Assembly (NCBI GenBank): GCA_025153445.1
Contig: JANZNS010000002.1
Location: 496,001-560,000, forward strand
Source: Marinobacter sp. BGYM27
Lineage (GTDB): Bacteria > Pseudomonadota > Gammaproteobacteria > Pseudomonadales > Oleiphilaceae
Length of the DNA stretch: 64,000 nucleotides
Reading direction: 5' to 3'
This document shows positions 36,917 through 46,678 of this stretch, piece after piece. The notes below the pieces were generated by a model. It ran no database searches, had not been told where the DNA came from, and saw only the letters and a list, made by a program, of their open reading frames with translations. How positions within the stretch are numbered: the first letter of the stretch is position 1; each line of letters begins with the position of its first letter. A program made the translations under genes and the position numbers.

Positions 36917-37441
36917 ATGTCATCATTAAAAACACTGGTATTGGGCGGAATTCGTTCGGGCAAAAGTGCACTGGCCGAAAAGATGGCTGCGGAATCAGCT
37001 GCGCCGGTGCTGTATCTCGCTACAGCGACGGCTGGTGATGGTGAAATGGCCTCCCGTATCGAGTTGCACCAACAGCGGCGCCCCGAAGATTGGGGGCTTG
37101 CAGAGGAGCCGGTGAGCATAGCCGAAGTGCTGGATGAGCAGTCCCGAAAGGAATCAGCCCCCAGTTTGTTGGTCGATTGCATGAGTCTGTGGCTGAGCAA
37201 TTTGTTATTTGCTGGGGATGAGATATTCCAGCGGGAGCGGGCCGCGTTTCTTGCCGGCCTGGCGCAGTATCCTGGCGAGATCATCATCGTCAGCAATGAA
37301 GTGGGCCTCGGCACGGTGGGTATGGATCCGCTAACGCGCCGCTTCTGCGATGAGCTCGGCCTGTTGAATCAGGATCTGGCCAGGCATTGTGATCGGGTCG
37401 TGATGAGTGTTGCCGGCCTGCCTATGACACTGAAGGGTTAG
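36917..37441 (+). CDS. cobU: Adenosylcobinamide kinase / adenosylcobinamide-phosphate guanylyltransferase
   Basis: Bifunctional enzyme (CobU in Salmonella, CobP in P. denitrificans) that phosphorylates adenosylcobinamide and then adds GMP. The 174-residue protein begins with the P-loop GGIRSGKSALAEKMA and has the guanylylation-region motif HQQRRPEDWGLAEEP with its His, then LVDCMSLWLSNLL and IVSNEVGLGTVGMDPLTRRFCD. GAGG precedes the ATG. Its end overlaps the converging cobC by 20 bases. Confidence 0.96.
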   Translation: MSSLKTLVLGGIRSGKSALAEKMAAESAAPVLYLATATAGDGEMASRIELHQQRRPEDWGLAEEPVSIAEVLDEQSRKESAPSLLVDCMSLWLSNLLFAGDEIFQRERAAFLAGLAQYPGEIIIVSNEVGLGTVGMDPLTRRFCDELGLLNQDLARHCDRVVMSVAGLPMTLKG

Positions 37442-38072
37442 ACGTGTTTATCAGGGGCGAGTGGCTCACCATGGCACTGAACCGGCCATATTCCGTCTGA
37501 TCGATCCGGATTCGGCTACGACAGGCAAAGGGTATGGCGACACCTGCGAAAGACTTCTCAAGTGGAATGCCCAGTACTTCTGCGAGGATCATTCTGATGG
37601 TGCCACCATGGCAGACCATCAACACACGCTTTCCTTCCAGGTTATCAAGCCAGCGATTCCACCCGCTGATGACGCGTGTCTGAAACCTGGTCAACGGTTC
37701 TGCGCCGGGCGGGGTGTTATTAAGTGGATCGGCCCAGAACTGCCTGATCAGGTCTCCCGACTCTTTTTCGATCACGTCAGCGGTTTTGCCTTCCCACTCT
37801 CCAAAGCTGATTTCACGCAGTTCAGGCTCGATGTGGCAGGGCAGGTCGTCCGTCGAAGCGACATGTTCTGCAAATGCGCGGCAACGCTTGAGAGGCGATG
37901 CCACAACAACATCCCATTGATCTGTAGATGTGATCGCACTTTCCATCTGCGACCAGCCCAGGTTACTGAGTGGGTCGTCCAGGCTGCCGCGGAACTTTAC
38001 CCCGCCTTCCGGTTCGCCATGGCGTATCAGATCGATATATGTGGTTTTGGCTGCAGTTGCGCTATCTCTCAT
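37422..38072 (-). CDS. cobC: Histidine phosphatase family protein, probable alpha-ribazole phosphatase CobC
   Basis: A 216-residue phosphoglycerate-mutase-like phosphatase. Catalytic His lies in LIRHGEPEGG, with the second His in LMVCHGGTIRMIL and the Glu in ISFGEWEGKTADVIE. Within a cobalamin cluster next to cobT the likely role is removal of the 5'-phosphate from alpha-ribazole-5'-phosphate or adenosylcobalamin-5'-phosphate (Salmonella CobC; not the P. denitrificans CobC, which is a decarboxylase). It overlaps the cobT stop by four bases and the cobU end by twenty. Confidence 0.85.
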   Translation of the reverse strand: MRDSATAAKTTYIDLIRHGEPEGGVKFRGSLDDPLSNLGWSQMESAITSTDQWDVVVASPLKRCRAFAEHVASTDDLPCHIEPELREISFGEWEGKTADVIEKESGDLIRQFWADPLNNTPPGAEPLTRFQTRVISGWNRWLDNLEGKRVLMVCHGGTIRMILAEVLGIPLEKSFAGVAIPFACRSRIRIDQTEYGRFSAMVSHSPLINTSNPSVS

Positions 38073-39133
38073 GAGGCTGAGCTCCCGTCGCTGACTCCGG
38101 CATCCGCAAAGCTCGCCATCTGGTTATGCAGTGCACAGGCGGATCGCATGATGGGGACGGCGACGGCAGCGCCGCTGGCTTCACCCAGTCGCATACCGAG
38201 ATTCAGCAGAGGCGCTGCGTGAAGGGCGTCCAGAATGCGTTGGTGTCCCTGCTCAGCTGAGCAGTGGCCAAAGTGGAGCCATTCAAGCAGGGCTGGTTGC
38301 TGGCGAACAGCGGCCAATGCCGCGACTGACGCGATAAAACCATCAACCAGAACGGGAATGCCTCTGGCAGCAGCGCCGAGAAACGAGCCGGCCATGGCAG
38401 CGATTTCGAATCCCCCCAACGATGCCAGCACGGCTGTCGGTGTTTGATCCTGCCCGTGGCGCTCAAGTGCCCGGGTCACTACGTCCGCCTTATGGGATAT
38501 CGCGTCCGCCGATAATCCTGTTCCCGCACCAACCAGTCGCGTCGCCGGGTCGCCTAGCAGAGCGCAGGCGACAGCTGCTGCGCTGGTGGTATTGCCAATA
38601 CCCATATCACCGCTGATATACAGCTCAGAGCCGGATTGCGACGCGCGCTCTGCGGCCTGATCGCCCGCCGCGAGCGCCTGTTCAAGCTGGCTTTCGGTCA
38701 TTGCCGGTTCTGTCAGAAGATTTTTTGTACCCGGTGCAATCGGGCTGCCGAGCACGCCCGGCATGTGATGGGGCGTCTCACCCACAGTGCCAAGATCAAC
38801 GACCTCCAGTGACGCACCCAAATGTTTGGCCATGACGCTGATGGCCGCGCCGCCCTGGGCAAAGTTGATGATCATCTGGGCTGTGACTTCCTGCGGAAAG
38901 GCGGAGATCCCTTCGCAGCAAACTCCATGGTCAGCCGCAAATATCGTGATATGAACTTTGTCGACGGCGGGTAATGCCCGTCGTTGCTGTGCCGCAAGAG
39001 CAATGGCGACGCTTTCAAGCCTGCCCAGCGAGCCCGGCGGCTTGGTCAGCACGTTCTGGCGTGCTTGCGCCTGCTCGCTGAATTCTGGGTCGGGAGAAGG
39101 TAGTGGTGATGTCCAGCTGGCAGGCAATGTCAT
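38069..39133 (-). CDS. cobT: Nicotinate-nucleotide--dimethylbenzimidazole phosphoribosyltransferase
   Basis: Makes alpha-ribazole-5'-phosphate from nicotinate mononucleotide and 5,6-dimethylbenzimidazole, the product of BluB in this cluster. Typical stretches are PPGSLGRLESVAIALA, FAADHGVCCEGISAFPQEVT and NFAQGGAAISVMAKHLGA, with the catalytic Glu in LNLGMRLGEASGAAVA. I use the ATG at 39133 (354 residues, near the family norm). The frame extends to a TTG at 39193, which would add 20 residues; neither has a strong ribosome site, so the start is uncertain. Confidence 0.93.
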   Translation of the reverse strand: MTLPASWTSPLPSPDPEFSEQAQARQNVLTKPPGSLGRLESVAIALAAQQRRALPAVDKVHITIFAADHGVCCEGISAFPQEVTAQMIINFAQGGAAISVMAKHLGASLEVVDLGTVGETPHHMPGVLGSPIAPGTKNLLTEPAMTESQLEQALAAGDQAAERASQSGSELYISGDMGIGNTTSAAAVACALLGDPATRLVGAGTGLSADAISHKADVVTRALERHGQDQTPTAVLASLGGFEIAAMAGSFLGAAARGIPVLVDGFIASVAALAAVRQQPALLEWLHFGHCSAEQGHQRILDALHAAPLLNLGMRLGEASGAAVAVPIMRSACALHNQMASFADAGVSDGSSAS

Positions 39134-39282
39134 GAGTGGATCCAGGTCGGTGATCGGGCGCAAGATGGTGTAATGAGGGTCGAATGGTGTCAAGGCTTAT
39201 GCGGTCGAGTAGACTGTGCGCCGACTAGATTCCTTGATCTCGCTCAAGGGCTGTATCTGCCGCATGAGGTGTGCTTGTTGTG

Positions 39283-40200
39283 ATGTTGACTGCCGGTGTC
39301 TGCATATTGGCTGTAATACTGGATCGCTGGTTTGGGGAGCCGAACCGCTGGCATCCGGTTGTTGGTTTTGGTGCCGCAGCGTCTTGGCTGGAAAAGCGGA
39401 TGAATCATTCAAACCGGCGTGTTATTCGCGGCGCCGTCGCGGCATGCATCTTGATGGTGCCGGTCGTTGCTGTTAGCTGGCTGGCGATCATTTCACTGCC
39501 GATGCCGGTATTGGTGCTGATCGAAGTGGTTGTATTGTGGTTGATGTTGTCACTCAGAGGATTGGCCGAGCACGGCCTGGTGGTTGCCGATGCGCTGGAT
39601 ACGAAAGACCTGATGGCCTCGCGGGAGGCTGTGGGACGCATTGTTAGTCGTAATCCGGCTGAGTTAACCGAAACCGGTGTTGCGACAGCCGCAACGGAAT
39701 CAATGCTGGAAAACGGTGCAGATGCGGTATTCGCCAGTCTGTTCTGGTTTGCGGTGGCGGGGCTTCCCGGGGTGCTTCTGCACCGTATGGCGAATACGCT
39801 GGATGCCATGTGGGGTTATCGCAATGACCGATTTTTATACTTTGGCCGTTTCGCGGCACGGCTGGACGATGTGATGAACTGGATTCCCGCGCGCCTCACT
39901 GCGACAACCTATGCCTTACTGGGTGATACGCGTTTGGCTTTGCAGTGCTGGCGCGAGCAGGGGGCTGCGTGGGAGAGTCCCAACGCAGGCCCGGTGATGG
40001 CTGCAGGCGCAGGTGCTTTGAATATTTCACTGGGCGGGCCGGCACCTTATGCTGAAGGACTACGTGAACGCCCCTTGCTTGGGAAAGGTCCTTTGGCGAA
40101 CGCTCAAAGCATCCGAGCCTCAATCCAGCTCGTGCGTCGGGGAGTCTGGTTCTGGCTCGCCGCGCTGGTGCTCCTCGCGCTTGCCGGAGCAGGGGCGTGA
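39283..40200 (+). CDS. cbiB: Adenosylcobinamide-phosphate synthase (CbiB/CobD)
   Basis: Membrane protein that attaches aminopropanol phosphate to adenosylcobyric acid. About 305 residues with several helices and the family signatures DRWFGEPNRWHPVVGFG near the start, AVGRIVSRNPAELTETGV and ATESMLENGADAVFASLFWF. I choose ATG 39283, with GAGGT 12 bases before it; in-frame GTG codons at 39271 and 39280 are alternatives. Its stop overlaps the GTG start of the decarboxylase gene. Named CobD in P. denitrificans, which clashes with the next gene's Salmonella name. Confidence 0.93.
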   Translation: MLTAGVCILAVILDRWFGEPNRWHPVVGFGAAASWLEKRMNHSNRRVIRGAVAACILMVPVVAVSWLAIISLPMPVLVLIEVVVLWLMLSLRGLAEHGLVVADALDTKDLMASREAVGRIVSRNPAELTETGVATAATESMLENGADAVFASLFWFAVAGLPGVLLHRMANTLDAMWGYRNDRFLYFGRFAARLDDVMNWIPARLTATTYALLGDTRLALQCWREQGAAWESPNAGPVMAAGAGALNISLGGPAPYAEGLRERPLLGKGPLANAQSIRASIQLVRRGVWFWLAALVLLALAGAGA

Positions 40201-41282
40201 AAGTGAAGCGTGCAACGATGATGAGTCCAGATGAGCGTCTGGAGCATGGCGGCCGGCTGGGGGAGGCGGTTCGCCGGTGGGGTATACCGCGTCACGACTG
40301 GCTGGATCTATCGACCGGTATTAACCCGATTGGCTGGCCGGTGCCAGAGATACCTGCCTCTGTCTGGCAGAGGCTGCCCGAAGATGATGACGATCTTGAG
40401 ACAGAGGTGAGGCTTTGGAGTGGCGCACCCTCTTCAGCCGGATGTTTGCCGGTTTCCGGAAGCCAGGCGGCCATTCAGATGTTGCCAAGATTGCGTAAAC
40501 CTTGTCGCGTCGGTATTCCTGCCCCTGGTTACCAAGAGCATGCTCACTGTTGGTCCAGGGCAGGGCATGAGGTTGTGCCAGTGCCGCTGAATAGTCTCAC
40601 ATCTGACGCTGAAGACGATTCGCATTGGCTCGCATCGCTTGATGTGCTTGCCTGGATCAACCCTAACAACCCGACGGGTTTAAAAGTATCTCGGGAGCGG
40701 CTCCTTTCATGGCACGAGCAGCTCCATGGTCATAGTGGCTGGCTGGTGGTCGATGAGGCGTTCATGGACGGCAGTGGGGAAAGCCTGATGCCGATAGCGG
40801 ACAAACCGGGCCTCGTTGTGCTGCGTTCACTCGGCAAGTTTTTCGGGCTGGCCGGCTTGAGGGCCGGGGCGGTAATCGGGGACCCCGAGATAACACACAG
40901 GCTTGCTATCGAACTTGGACCTTGGGCCATAAGTGGCCCGGCGCGCTATATCATGGCGCTGGCCTTGGCCGACCGGCGCTGGCAGATCGAAACAACAGCA
41001 AGGCTTGCGGACGCGAGTCAGCGACTACAACGGCTGCTGGAAGACTCCGGGCTTTCCACTGTGACCGGCACCAGCCTGTTCCGGTACTGTGCGTTCCAAC
41101 AGGCTGAGGCTTTCGCCGACGCTCTGGCCCGAGACGGTGTTCTGGTCCGGCGCTTTGAAGACCCCAACGCACTGCGGTTCGGGTTGCCGGGCACTGAAGC
41201 GGAATGGCAACACCTGTCCAAAGCCTTGTTAATCGCCCAAAAGACACTCGCCCGTACTAACGCAGAGACTTCCCAGATATGA
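40197..41282 (+). CDS. cobD: L-threonine-O-3-phosphate decarboxylase
   Basis: PLP enzyme that makes (R)-1-amino-2-propanol phosphate, the linker used by CbiB (CobD of Salmonella, CobC of P. denitrificans). The 361-residue class I/II aminotransferase-fold protein shows [28 protein letters not shown] at the start, [20 protein letters not shown] and the PLP-lysine motif [18 protein letters not shown]. It starts at a GTG (GTGA overlap with cbiB); ATG codons at 40218 and 40221 are possible alternatives. Its stop overlaps cobQ. Confidence 0.93.
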   Translation: MKVKRATMMSPDERLEHGGRLGEAVRRWGIPRHDWLDLSTGINPIGWPVPEIPASVWQRLPEDDDDLETEVRLWSGAPSSAGCLPVSGSQAAIQMLPRLRKPCRVGIPAPGYQEHAHCWSRAGHEVVPVPLNSLTSDAEDDSHWLASLDVLAWINPNNPTGLKVSRERLLSWHEQLHGHSGWLVVDEAFMDGSGESLMPIADKPGLVVLRSLGKFFGLAGLRAGAVIGDPEITHRLAIELGPWAISGPARYIMALALADRRWQIETTARLADASQRLQRLLEDSGLSTVTGTSLFRYCAFQQAEAFADALARDGVLVRRFEDPNALRFGLPGTEAEWQHLSKALLIAQKTLARTNAETSQI

Positions 41283-42763
41283 CAACGCTGATGATTCAGG
41301 GCACAACCTCCGACGCTGGCAAAAGCACGGTGGTAGCTGCCTTGTGCCGCCTGCTCGCACGTCGTGGTGTCCCTGTGGCCCCCTTCAAACCCCAGAACAT
41401 GGCGTTAAACAGTGCAGTGACAATCGATGGCGGCGAAATCGGTCGCTCGACTGCTTTGCAGGCATTGGCTTGCGGTTTGGAGCCGCACAGCGATATGAAC
41501 CCGGTGTTGCTGAAACCGCAAAGTGATTGTGGCGCCCAGATCATCCTGCGTGGGCAAGTTCACGGGAATATGGATGCGATTGCGTATCACGACTTCAAGA
41601 CTGAAGCTGCGAAATCGGTGATGGCAGCATGGCAGGCGCTGAGCGAACGCTACGACGTTATCATCGCTGAGGGCGCCGGCAGCCCGGCTGAAATCAATCT
41701 GCGGGCGAACGATATCGCCAATATGGGGTTTGCCGAGGCAGCAGATTGCCCGGTGTTGCTGGTCGGGGATATTGATCGGGGCGGCGTGTTTGCCCAGCTG
41801 GTGGGTACGCTCGAACTGGTGTCCGAGAGTGAGCAGGCTCGTATCAAGGGCTTTGTCATCAACCGGTTTCGCGGTGATCAGGGGCTGCTTGATCCCGGAC
41901 TGCGCTGGCTGGAGGAGCGCACAGGCAAGCCGGTTGTCGGCGTGCTGCACTATCTCGGTGGCCTGATTCTGGATGCGGAAGACAGCGTTGGCCTGACCGG
42001 TAGCCACGAAGCGGAAGCGCTGCGGGTTATTGTTCCCCGGCTACCGAGAATCAGCAATCACAACGATTTCGACCCATTGCGGCTCCATCCGGATATTGAC
42101 CTGCAGTTCATTGCAGAAGGGCAGACCATTCCGCCTGCCGATGTCATTATCCTGCCAGGTAGTAAAAGCACCTGTCATGATCTTGATTGGTTGAAAAAGC
42201 ACGGCTGGCCTGAGGTCATTCAGCGTCATCTGCGCTACGGCGGCAAAGTGTTTGGCATCTGCGGTGGATTCCAGATGTTGGGCATTTCCGTTGACGATCC
42301 CGATGGCTTGGAAGGGGAGCAGGGTAGTGTCAAAGGTCTTGGTTTGCTGGATCTGTCGACGCGTATGGTGGCCGGCAAGCAGTTGAAAACCGTAAGTGGT
42401 GAATTGAGGTTGCCAGGCGCAGGTGCCGCTGCATTTACCGGTTACGAGATGCACAATGGTGTCAGTGAGGGCGCAGCGCTATCGGCCGCCATTATTGACG
42501 TCGACGGTCGGCCAGATGGAGCTGTCAGTCCGGACGGGCAGGTCATGGGCACCTATATGCACGGCATTTTTGATCACTCCGAAGCCTGCGATGCTTTGCT
42601 GGCAAATTGGGGGCTTCGGAAAGGGGCCAGATCCGTTGATTATCAGCACCATCGAATGGCGCAGCTGGATCGGCTTGCAGATCACATTGAGCAGCAGCTG
42701 GATATCGACTGGCTTTACGATCTGCTGGGGCTACCCGCACAGACCGAATCAAAGACTTCTTAA
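41279..42763 (+). CDS. cobQ: Cobyric acid synthase (glutamine-hydrolysing)
   Basis: Amidates four side chains (b, d, e, g) of adenosylcobyrinic a,c-diamide. The 494-residue protein has the N-terminal synthetase domain ([21 protein letters not shown], then [11 protein letters not shown] and [12 protein letters not shown]) and a C-terminal class I glutaminase with the nucleophile Cys in [11 protein letters not shown] and catalytic His in [10 protein letters not shown]. The ATG overlaps the cobD stop by four bases. Salmonella name cbiP. Confidence 0.97.
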   Translation: MTTLMIQGTTSDAGKSTVVAALCRLLARRGVPVAPFKPQNMALNSAVTIDGGEIGRSTALQALACGLEPHSDMNPVLLKPQSDCGAQIILRGQVHGNMDAIAYHDFKTEAAKSVMAAWQALSERYDVIIAEGAGSPAEINLRANDIANMGFAEAADCPVLLVGDIDRGGVFAQLVGTLELVSESEQARIKGFVINRFRGDQGLLDPGLRWLEERTGKPVVGVLHYLGGLILDAEDSVGLTGSHEAEALRVIVPRLPRISNHNDFDPLRLHPDIDLQFIAEGQTIPPADVIILPGSKSTCHDLDWLKKHGWPEVIQRHLRYGGKVFGICGGFQMLGISVDDPDGLEGEQGSVKGLGLLDLSTRMVAGKQLKTVSGELRLPGAGAAAFTGYEMHNGVSEGAALSAAIIDVDGRPDGAVSPDGQVMGTYMHGIFDHSEACDALLANWGLRKGARSVDYQHHRMAQLDRLADHIEQQLDIDWLYDLLGLPAQTESKTS

Positions 42764-42789
42764 AGCGACACAATGACGGATGAGACGTT

Positions 42790-43494
42790 ATGAATGATCA
42801 CAGCCAGCCTTTCACCGATCAGGAGCGCGAGGGGTTGTACCGGGCGATATTTGAGCGTCGTGACGTCCGCTCACAGTTCCTGCCCGATCCTGTTCCGCCC
42901 GAAGTGCTGGGGCGGCTGCTGACTGCCGCCCACCACGCGCCATCCGTTGGCTTTATGCAGCCCTGGGATTTTCTGGTTATCGATAGCGTTGAAGTGCGGA
43001 AATCGGTGCTGGCGCTGTTTGATCGAGAGAACGAGAAAGCCGCCGAAAATTACAGTGGCGATCGGCAGGACCAATATCGAAACCTGAAGCTGCAGGGCAT
43101 TCTCGAAAGCCCGATTAATCTTTGCATTACCTGCGACCGCAGCCGAGGTGGCCCGAATGTTCTGGGTCGTAACTCTATTGTCGAGACGGATCTTTTCAGC
43201 ACCTGCCTGGCGGTTCAGAACCTCTGGCTGGCTGCGCGGGCGGAAGGTATCGGCGTCGGTTGGGTCAGTATTCTCGATCAGGAAGATCTTGCTCGGGCGC
43301 TTGGCCTGCCAGATCACGTCTATCCGCTGGCGTATCTTTGCATCGGTTACGTCAGCGAGTTTCTGGACCAGCCGGAATTGCAGGCGAAAGGCTGGCGTTC
43401 CCGGTTACCGCTGGCCGAGCTGGTGCATCGAAATGGCTGGGGCAAATTTATAGACGAATCAGACGAATTATCTCCCTGGCTGAAGCCGTTGTAA
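42790..43494 (+). CDS. bluB: 5,6-dimethylbenzimidazole synthase BluB
   Basis: Oxygen-dependent enzyme that fragments FMNH2 to make the lower ligand of B12. The 234-residue nitroreductase-fold protein has the BluB signatures FERRDVRSQFLPDPVP, PSVGFMQPWDFLVI and GVGWVSILDQEDL, with the Asp and Ser residues that set it apart from ordinary nitroreductases in plausible places. Its presence shows that the complete molecule is made aerobically. It follows cobQ by 26 bases, the last gene before the riboswitch. Confidence 0.95.
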   Translation: MNDHSQPFTDQEREGLYRAIFERRDVRSQFLPDPVPPEVLGRLLTAAHHAPSVGFMQPWDFLVIDSVEVRKSVLALFDRENEKAAENYSGDRQDQYRNLKLQGILESPINLCITCDRSRGGPNVLGRNSIVETDLFSTCLAVQNLWLAARAEGIGVGWVSILDQEDLARALGLPDHVYPLAYLCIGYVSEFLDQPELQAKGWRSRLPLAELVHRNGWGKFIDESDELSPWLKPL

Positions 43495-43594
43495 TCGTTG
43501 ACAGAAACTTGTCTGGCGGTGCCAGGAAGCGCCGGCAAAACCGGCTCGCCGGATTGCTTGTGCTATACCATATGGATTACGATTGCTGCTTGAG

Positions 43595-43785
43595 CGATAG
43601 GTGCCCCGAATCTGGGGGATAATCGGGAAGTTTGGTGAGGCCATAGCGCCAATGCCAACGCTGCCCCCGCATCGGTAAGAGCGAGTAGCTTGGAATGACC
43701 ACTGGCGCAAGCCGGGAAGGTGCAAGCGATGGAGACTGTCGAAACGTTCTCCCTGTTCAAGCCCGAAGACCGGCCTGTCAGTTTA
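43595..43785 (+). promoter_or_regulatory. Cobalamin (B12) riboswitch upstream of cbtB
   Basis: The conserved core of the cobalamin riboswitch is present in order: AATCGGGAAGTTTGGTGA (43621-43638), the CGCTGCCCCCGC element (43659-43670), GGTAAGAGCGAG, GCCGGGAAGGTGCAAGCGA (43711-43729), and a B12 box AAGCCCGAAGACCGGCCTG (43759-43777). It should repress cbtB and the following genes when adenosylcobalamin is abundant. Edges are approximate. Confidence 0.92.
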
Positions 43786-43798
43786 TCCATTCCAATAA

Positions 43799-43815
43799 CG
43801 GTGCGGCGGGCACCG
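43799..43815 (+). promoter_or_regulatory. Hairpin just upstream of the cbtB ribosome site (possible expression platform)
   Basis: CGGTGC and GCACCG form a 6-base stem directly before GAGGAG. The GGGCACC arm is also complementary to GGTGCCC at 43600-43606 at the 5' edge of the riboswitch, so two exclusive pairings are possible. Confidence 0.4.
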
Positions 43816-43825
43816 AGGAGAAAAA

Positions 43826-44017
43826 ATGTCTACGATCAGCACTTCTTCCACCGAGCGGGCTTCCCGTTCTCTATCCGGTGCCTCTTCTCTGGTCCAGCAT
43901 GGCGCTGCGCTGGTGTTTGGCGTCATGATTCTGTTTGCCGTGGGTTTCCTGCCGATGAGCTTCGCTCATAACGCGGCGCACGATACCCGGCACTCATTCG
44001 TGTTTCCCTGCCACTGA
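43826..44017 (+). CDS. cbtB: CbtB, small membrane subunit of a putative cobalt transporter
   Basis: A 63-residue protein with one transmembrane helix (about residues 26-46) and a metal-binding His tail, HNAAHDTRHSFVFPCH, as expected for CbtB. CbtAB systems are predicted cobalt importers found under B12 riboswitch control (Rodionov and colleagues' comparative genomics, from memory). Strong GAGGAG site. It is the first gene of the riboswitch-controlled run. Confidence 0.93.
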   Translation: MSTISTSSTERASRSLSGASSLVQHGAALVFGVMILFAVGFLPMSFAHNAAHDTRHSFVFPCH

Positions 44018-44106
44018 GCACATGACGCCCCGTCATATCTGACTGCTGTCCGGGACAATCTCAGACGGCATATTGCTCAGTTTTAAAATTTACTGGAGGG
44101 AAACGC

Positions 44107-44955
44107 ATGTTCCGCTCATTGATTTTCAGTGCCTGCCTGATTGGTGTGGTACTGGGTTTGACCCTGACGGCTATCCAGTCGTTTGGTGTAACGCCGATTT
44201 TGTTATCAGCCGAGCAGTTTGAAGTGGCAGAACAACCTGATGCCAATCATCACGCAGGTGAATCCACTGACGCGCATCATCATGAGCATGGCGCTCAGAC
44301 AGCACATCACCACGACGAACCCGCTGCTCCCGGTCATCACGAAGTGTCTGAAGCACACGAAGCGGGCGGGCATCATCATGACGCAAACGCCTGGTCTCCT
44401 GCAGACGGTGCAGAGCGCGTGTTGTTCACCGCTTTGTCGAATGTTCTGGCGGGTATCGGCTTCGCCGCTATTTTGCTGGTCTTGATGAATGTGCTGCGCG
44501 AGCGCGGCCTCCTCAAACCGACGCCACTCACCGGCCTGACCTTTGGTATTGCTGGTTTTCTTGCAATTTTCGTTGCACCTTCGATCGGTTTGCCGCCTGA
44601 AATTCCGGGTATGAATGCCGCAGCACTGGAATCCCGCCAGTATTGGTGGCTGTTTACGGTAGTGGCAGCGGCAGTGGGCCTCGGTTTCCTTTTCCTCGCG
44701 CCGCGCTGGCGCAAGTTGTTTGGTCTGCCATTTCTGGTGGTGCCTTATTTGTGGATTCCAGCGCATCCTGCCGGTCCCCGGTTTGCCAACACGGACCCGG
44801 CCGCTGTCTCTGCGTTAACCGAGCTGCATCAGCAGTTTATCTGGGCCTCCGGGCTTTCCAATCTTGCGTTCTGGTTGCTGGCTGGCATTTTGTGCGCGCT
44901 GGCGGTGAAGCGCCTCTCAGGCAAGAGCTATGGTCATGCCGACGCCCCAGCCTGA
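44107..44955 (+). CDS. cbtA: CbtA, cobalt transporter membrane subunit
   Basis: A 282-residue membrane protein with about five or six helices, the first at residues 1-25 ([20 protein letters not shown]). Between the first and second helices is a His-rich loop of about 45 residues with many HH pairs (from about residue 52 to 97), presumably a metal-collecting periplasmic segment. The rest ([32 protein letters not shown]) matches CbtA. It probably imports cobalt for the chelatase encoded next. The end overlaps the chelatase gene by 26 bases. Confidence 0.93.
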   Translation: MFRSLIFSACLIGVVLGLTLTAIQSFGVTPILLSAEQFEVAEQPDANHHAGESTDAHHHEHGAQTAHHHDEPAAPGHHEVSEAHEAGGHHHDANAWSPADGAERVLFTALSNVLAGIGFAAILLVLMNVLRERGLLKPTPLTGLTFGIAGFLAIFVAPSIGLPPEIPGMNAAALESRQYWWLFTVVAAAVGLGFLFLAPRWRKLFGLPFLVVPYLWIPAHPAGPRFANTDPAAVSALTELHQQFIWASGLSNLAFWLLAGILCALAVKRLSGKSYGHADAPA

Positions 44956-46678
44956 GTTTCCGTTTTCGGCGATTGTGGGTCAGCAATCGCTCAAAACTGC
45001 GCTATTGCTGAATGCGATCAATCCCAGGATTGGCGGCGTTCTGATCAGCGGCCCCCGTGGTATTGCCAAGTCGACCATGGCGCGGGGGCTGGCCGACGTG
45101 CTGCCATCGGATGCTGACGGCAAACACCCACCGTTCATTAACCTCCCGCTGGGCACCAGCGAAGATCGTCTCACCGGTGCTCTGAACCTGCAGCAAGTGT
45201 TGTCGGAGCAGAAGGTCGTCTTCGAACCCGGTCTTCTCGCAAGGGCGCATCAAGGTGTGCTGTATGTGGACGAGGTCAATCTGCTACCCGACGCGCTGGT
45301 TGATCTGTTGCTCGACACTGCAGCCCGGGGCATCAACGTGGTGGAGCGCGAAGGGATCAGCCACACCCATGATGCCCGCTTTATGCTGATCGGCACCATG
45401 AACCCCGATGAGGGCGAATTACGCCCCCAGCTGCTGGACCGTTTCGGGCTCTGTGTTGAACTCGGTGACGCGATTCCGGTATCGGAGCGGGTTGCGATCG
45501 TACGCCAACGGGAAGCGTTTGAGCATGATCCCCACGGCTATTGTCACGACTGGCAGCCGGAGCAGGCAAACCTGACTGAACGGCTTCGCCTTGCGCGCGA
45601 AGCACTGTCTTCGGTTACAGCTGAAGATTGGGTCTACGAACACATTGCCATGCGCTGCCAGTCAGCAGCGGTGGAAGGTTTGAGGGCCGATGTGACATGG
45701 CATCGTGCAGCGCAAGCTCATGCTGCCTGGCGTAATGCAGACAGCATCACGGCTGAAGATCTGGATGCGGTTGAAGGCTGGGTGCTGGCGCATCGCCGAA
45801 AAGCGGCCGGGGAACCGCCCGCCGGCGGATCGACACCACCCGGTGGCGATCGTTCGAACCAGGGCAGCAGCCGGCAGCAAAGCGCCCCGCAATCGCCTGA
45901 ACCTGGCGCCGATGCGAAAACCCGCAACCAGGGCGGCCAATGGGGTGCGATGCCGCCGCAGCCGCAATCAATGGTCGCAGCGCCACCTGTTGATTTGCCA
46001 GACAACCCCGCCCGGGTAACGCAAGGCACTCGGCATTTGCTCGCCACGCGCAGTAAAAAAAAAGGTAAACAGAGTCTCGGGCGTTATGCCACGGGTGAGT
46101 TCTCGCGAAAACCGGACTGGTTCGCCACGCTAGCTGCCAGCCGAGGTCAGTGGCCGTTAAAAGAATGGCGTTTCAAACGTCAGCGGGCAGGGCAACCGGT
46201 GTTGCACTTTATTTTGCTGGATACTTCGGGCTCAACGCTCGACAGCCAGTTATTCGCCCGGGCCAAAGGGTTGGTCCAGCAACTGGCCGCCAAAGCCTAT
46301 AGCGCCCGGGAACAGTTGGCGATTCTGGGGTTTGGCAATGATCGTGTCGATTCCATTCTGCCCAAGCGCCGGGCACCCAGCGATATGCTGAACCAGCTGG
46401 AGACACTGGGCGGCGGCGGTGGCACCCCCATTCGTGATGCCATGCAAGCCGCCGTGCGGGCGATTGTTCAGTGGCAGCGGCGCGAACCCGGCTTGCAGGT
46501 ACGCACCTACCTGATTACCGATGGCCGCACCCGGCAATCGCTGGGCGATATCGGTCCGGTCAAGGATTGCGTGGTGATCGACATGGAGCAGTCGCCCGTC
46601 CGCCGCGGGCGGGCGCGCAGCCTCGCGGAACAGCTTGGCGCTACATACCAGATATTTCCGCCCATGGAGGCCCTGTGA
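44930..46678 (+). CDS. Fused ChlI/ChlD-type AAA+ and VWA protein, probable cobaltochelatase motor subunit
   Basis: A 582-residue protein. The AAA+ part has Walker [12 protein letters not shown] (about residues 42-49), Walker [21 protein letters not shown] and sensor [21 protein letters not shown] Pro/Gln/Gly-rich linker follows (about residues 290-355), then a VWA domain with the MIDAS motif [11 protein letters not shown] (about residues 429-439). It is magnesium-chelatase-like in sequence, but position between cbtA and cobO points to cobalt insertion with CobN in place of separate CobS/CobT subunits. ATG at 44936 is an alternative start. Confidence 0.88.
   Translation: MVMPTPQPEFPFSAIVGQQSLKTALLLNAINPRIGGVLISGPRGIAKSTMARGLADVLPSDADGKHPPFINLPLGTSEDRLTGALNLQQVLSEQKVVFEPGLLARAHQGVLYVDEVNLLPDALVDLLLDTAARGINVVEREGISHTHDARFMLIGTMNPDEGELRPQLLDRFGLCVELGDAIPVSERVAIVRQREAFEHDPHGYCHDWQPEQANLTERLRLAREALSSVTAEDWVYEHIAMRCQSAAVEGLRADVTWHRAAQAHAAWRNADSITAEDLDAVEGWVLAHRRKAAGEPPAGGSTPPGGDRSNQGSSRQQSAPQSPEPGADAKTRNQGGQWGAMPPQPQSMVAAPPVDLPDNPARVTQGTRHLLATRSKKKGKQSLGRYATGEFSRKPDWFATLAASRGQWPLKEWRFKRQRAGQPVLHFILLDTSGSTLDSQLFARAKGLVQQLAAKAYSAREQLAILGFGNDRVDSILPKRRAPSDMLNQLETLGGGGGTPIRDAMQAAVRAIVQWQRREPGLQVRTYLITDGRTRQSLGDIGPVKDCVVIDMEQSPVRRGRARSLAEQLGATYQIFPPMEAL

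Noticed and set aside
43499..43527. Promoter for the riboswitch transcript from TTGACA at 43499
   Set aside because: The -35 is perfect but no acceptable -10 lies 15-19 bases downstream. The transcript may start elsewhere or read through from bluB.
44930..46678. Magnesium chelatase for bacteriochlorophyll synthesis
   Set aside because: The sequence is ChlI/ChlD-like, but there are no bch or puf genes, and its neighbours are cobalt transport and B12 genes.
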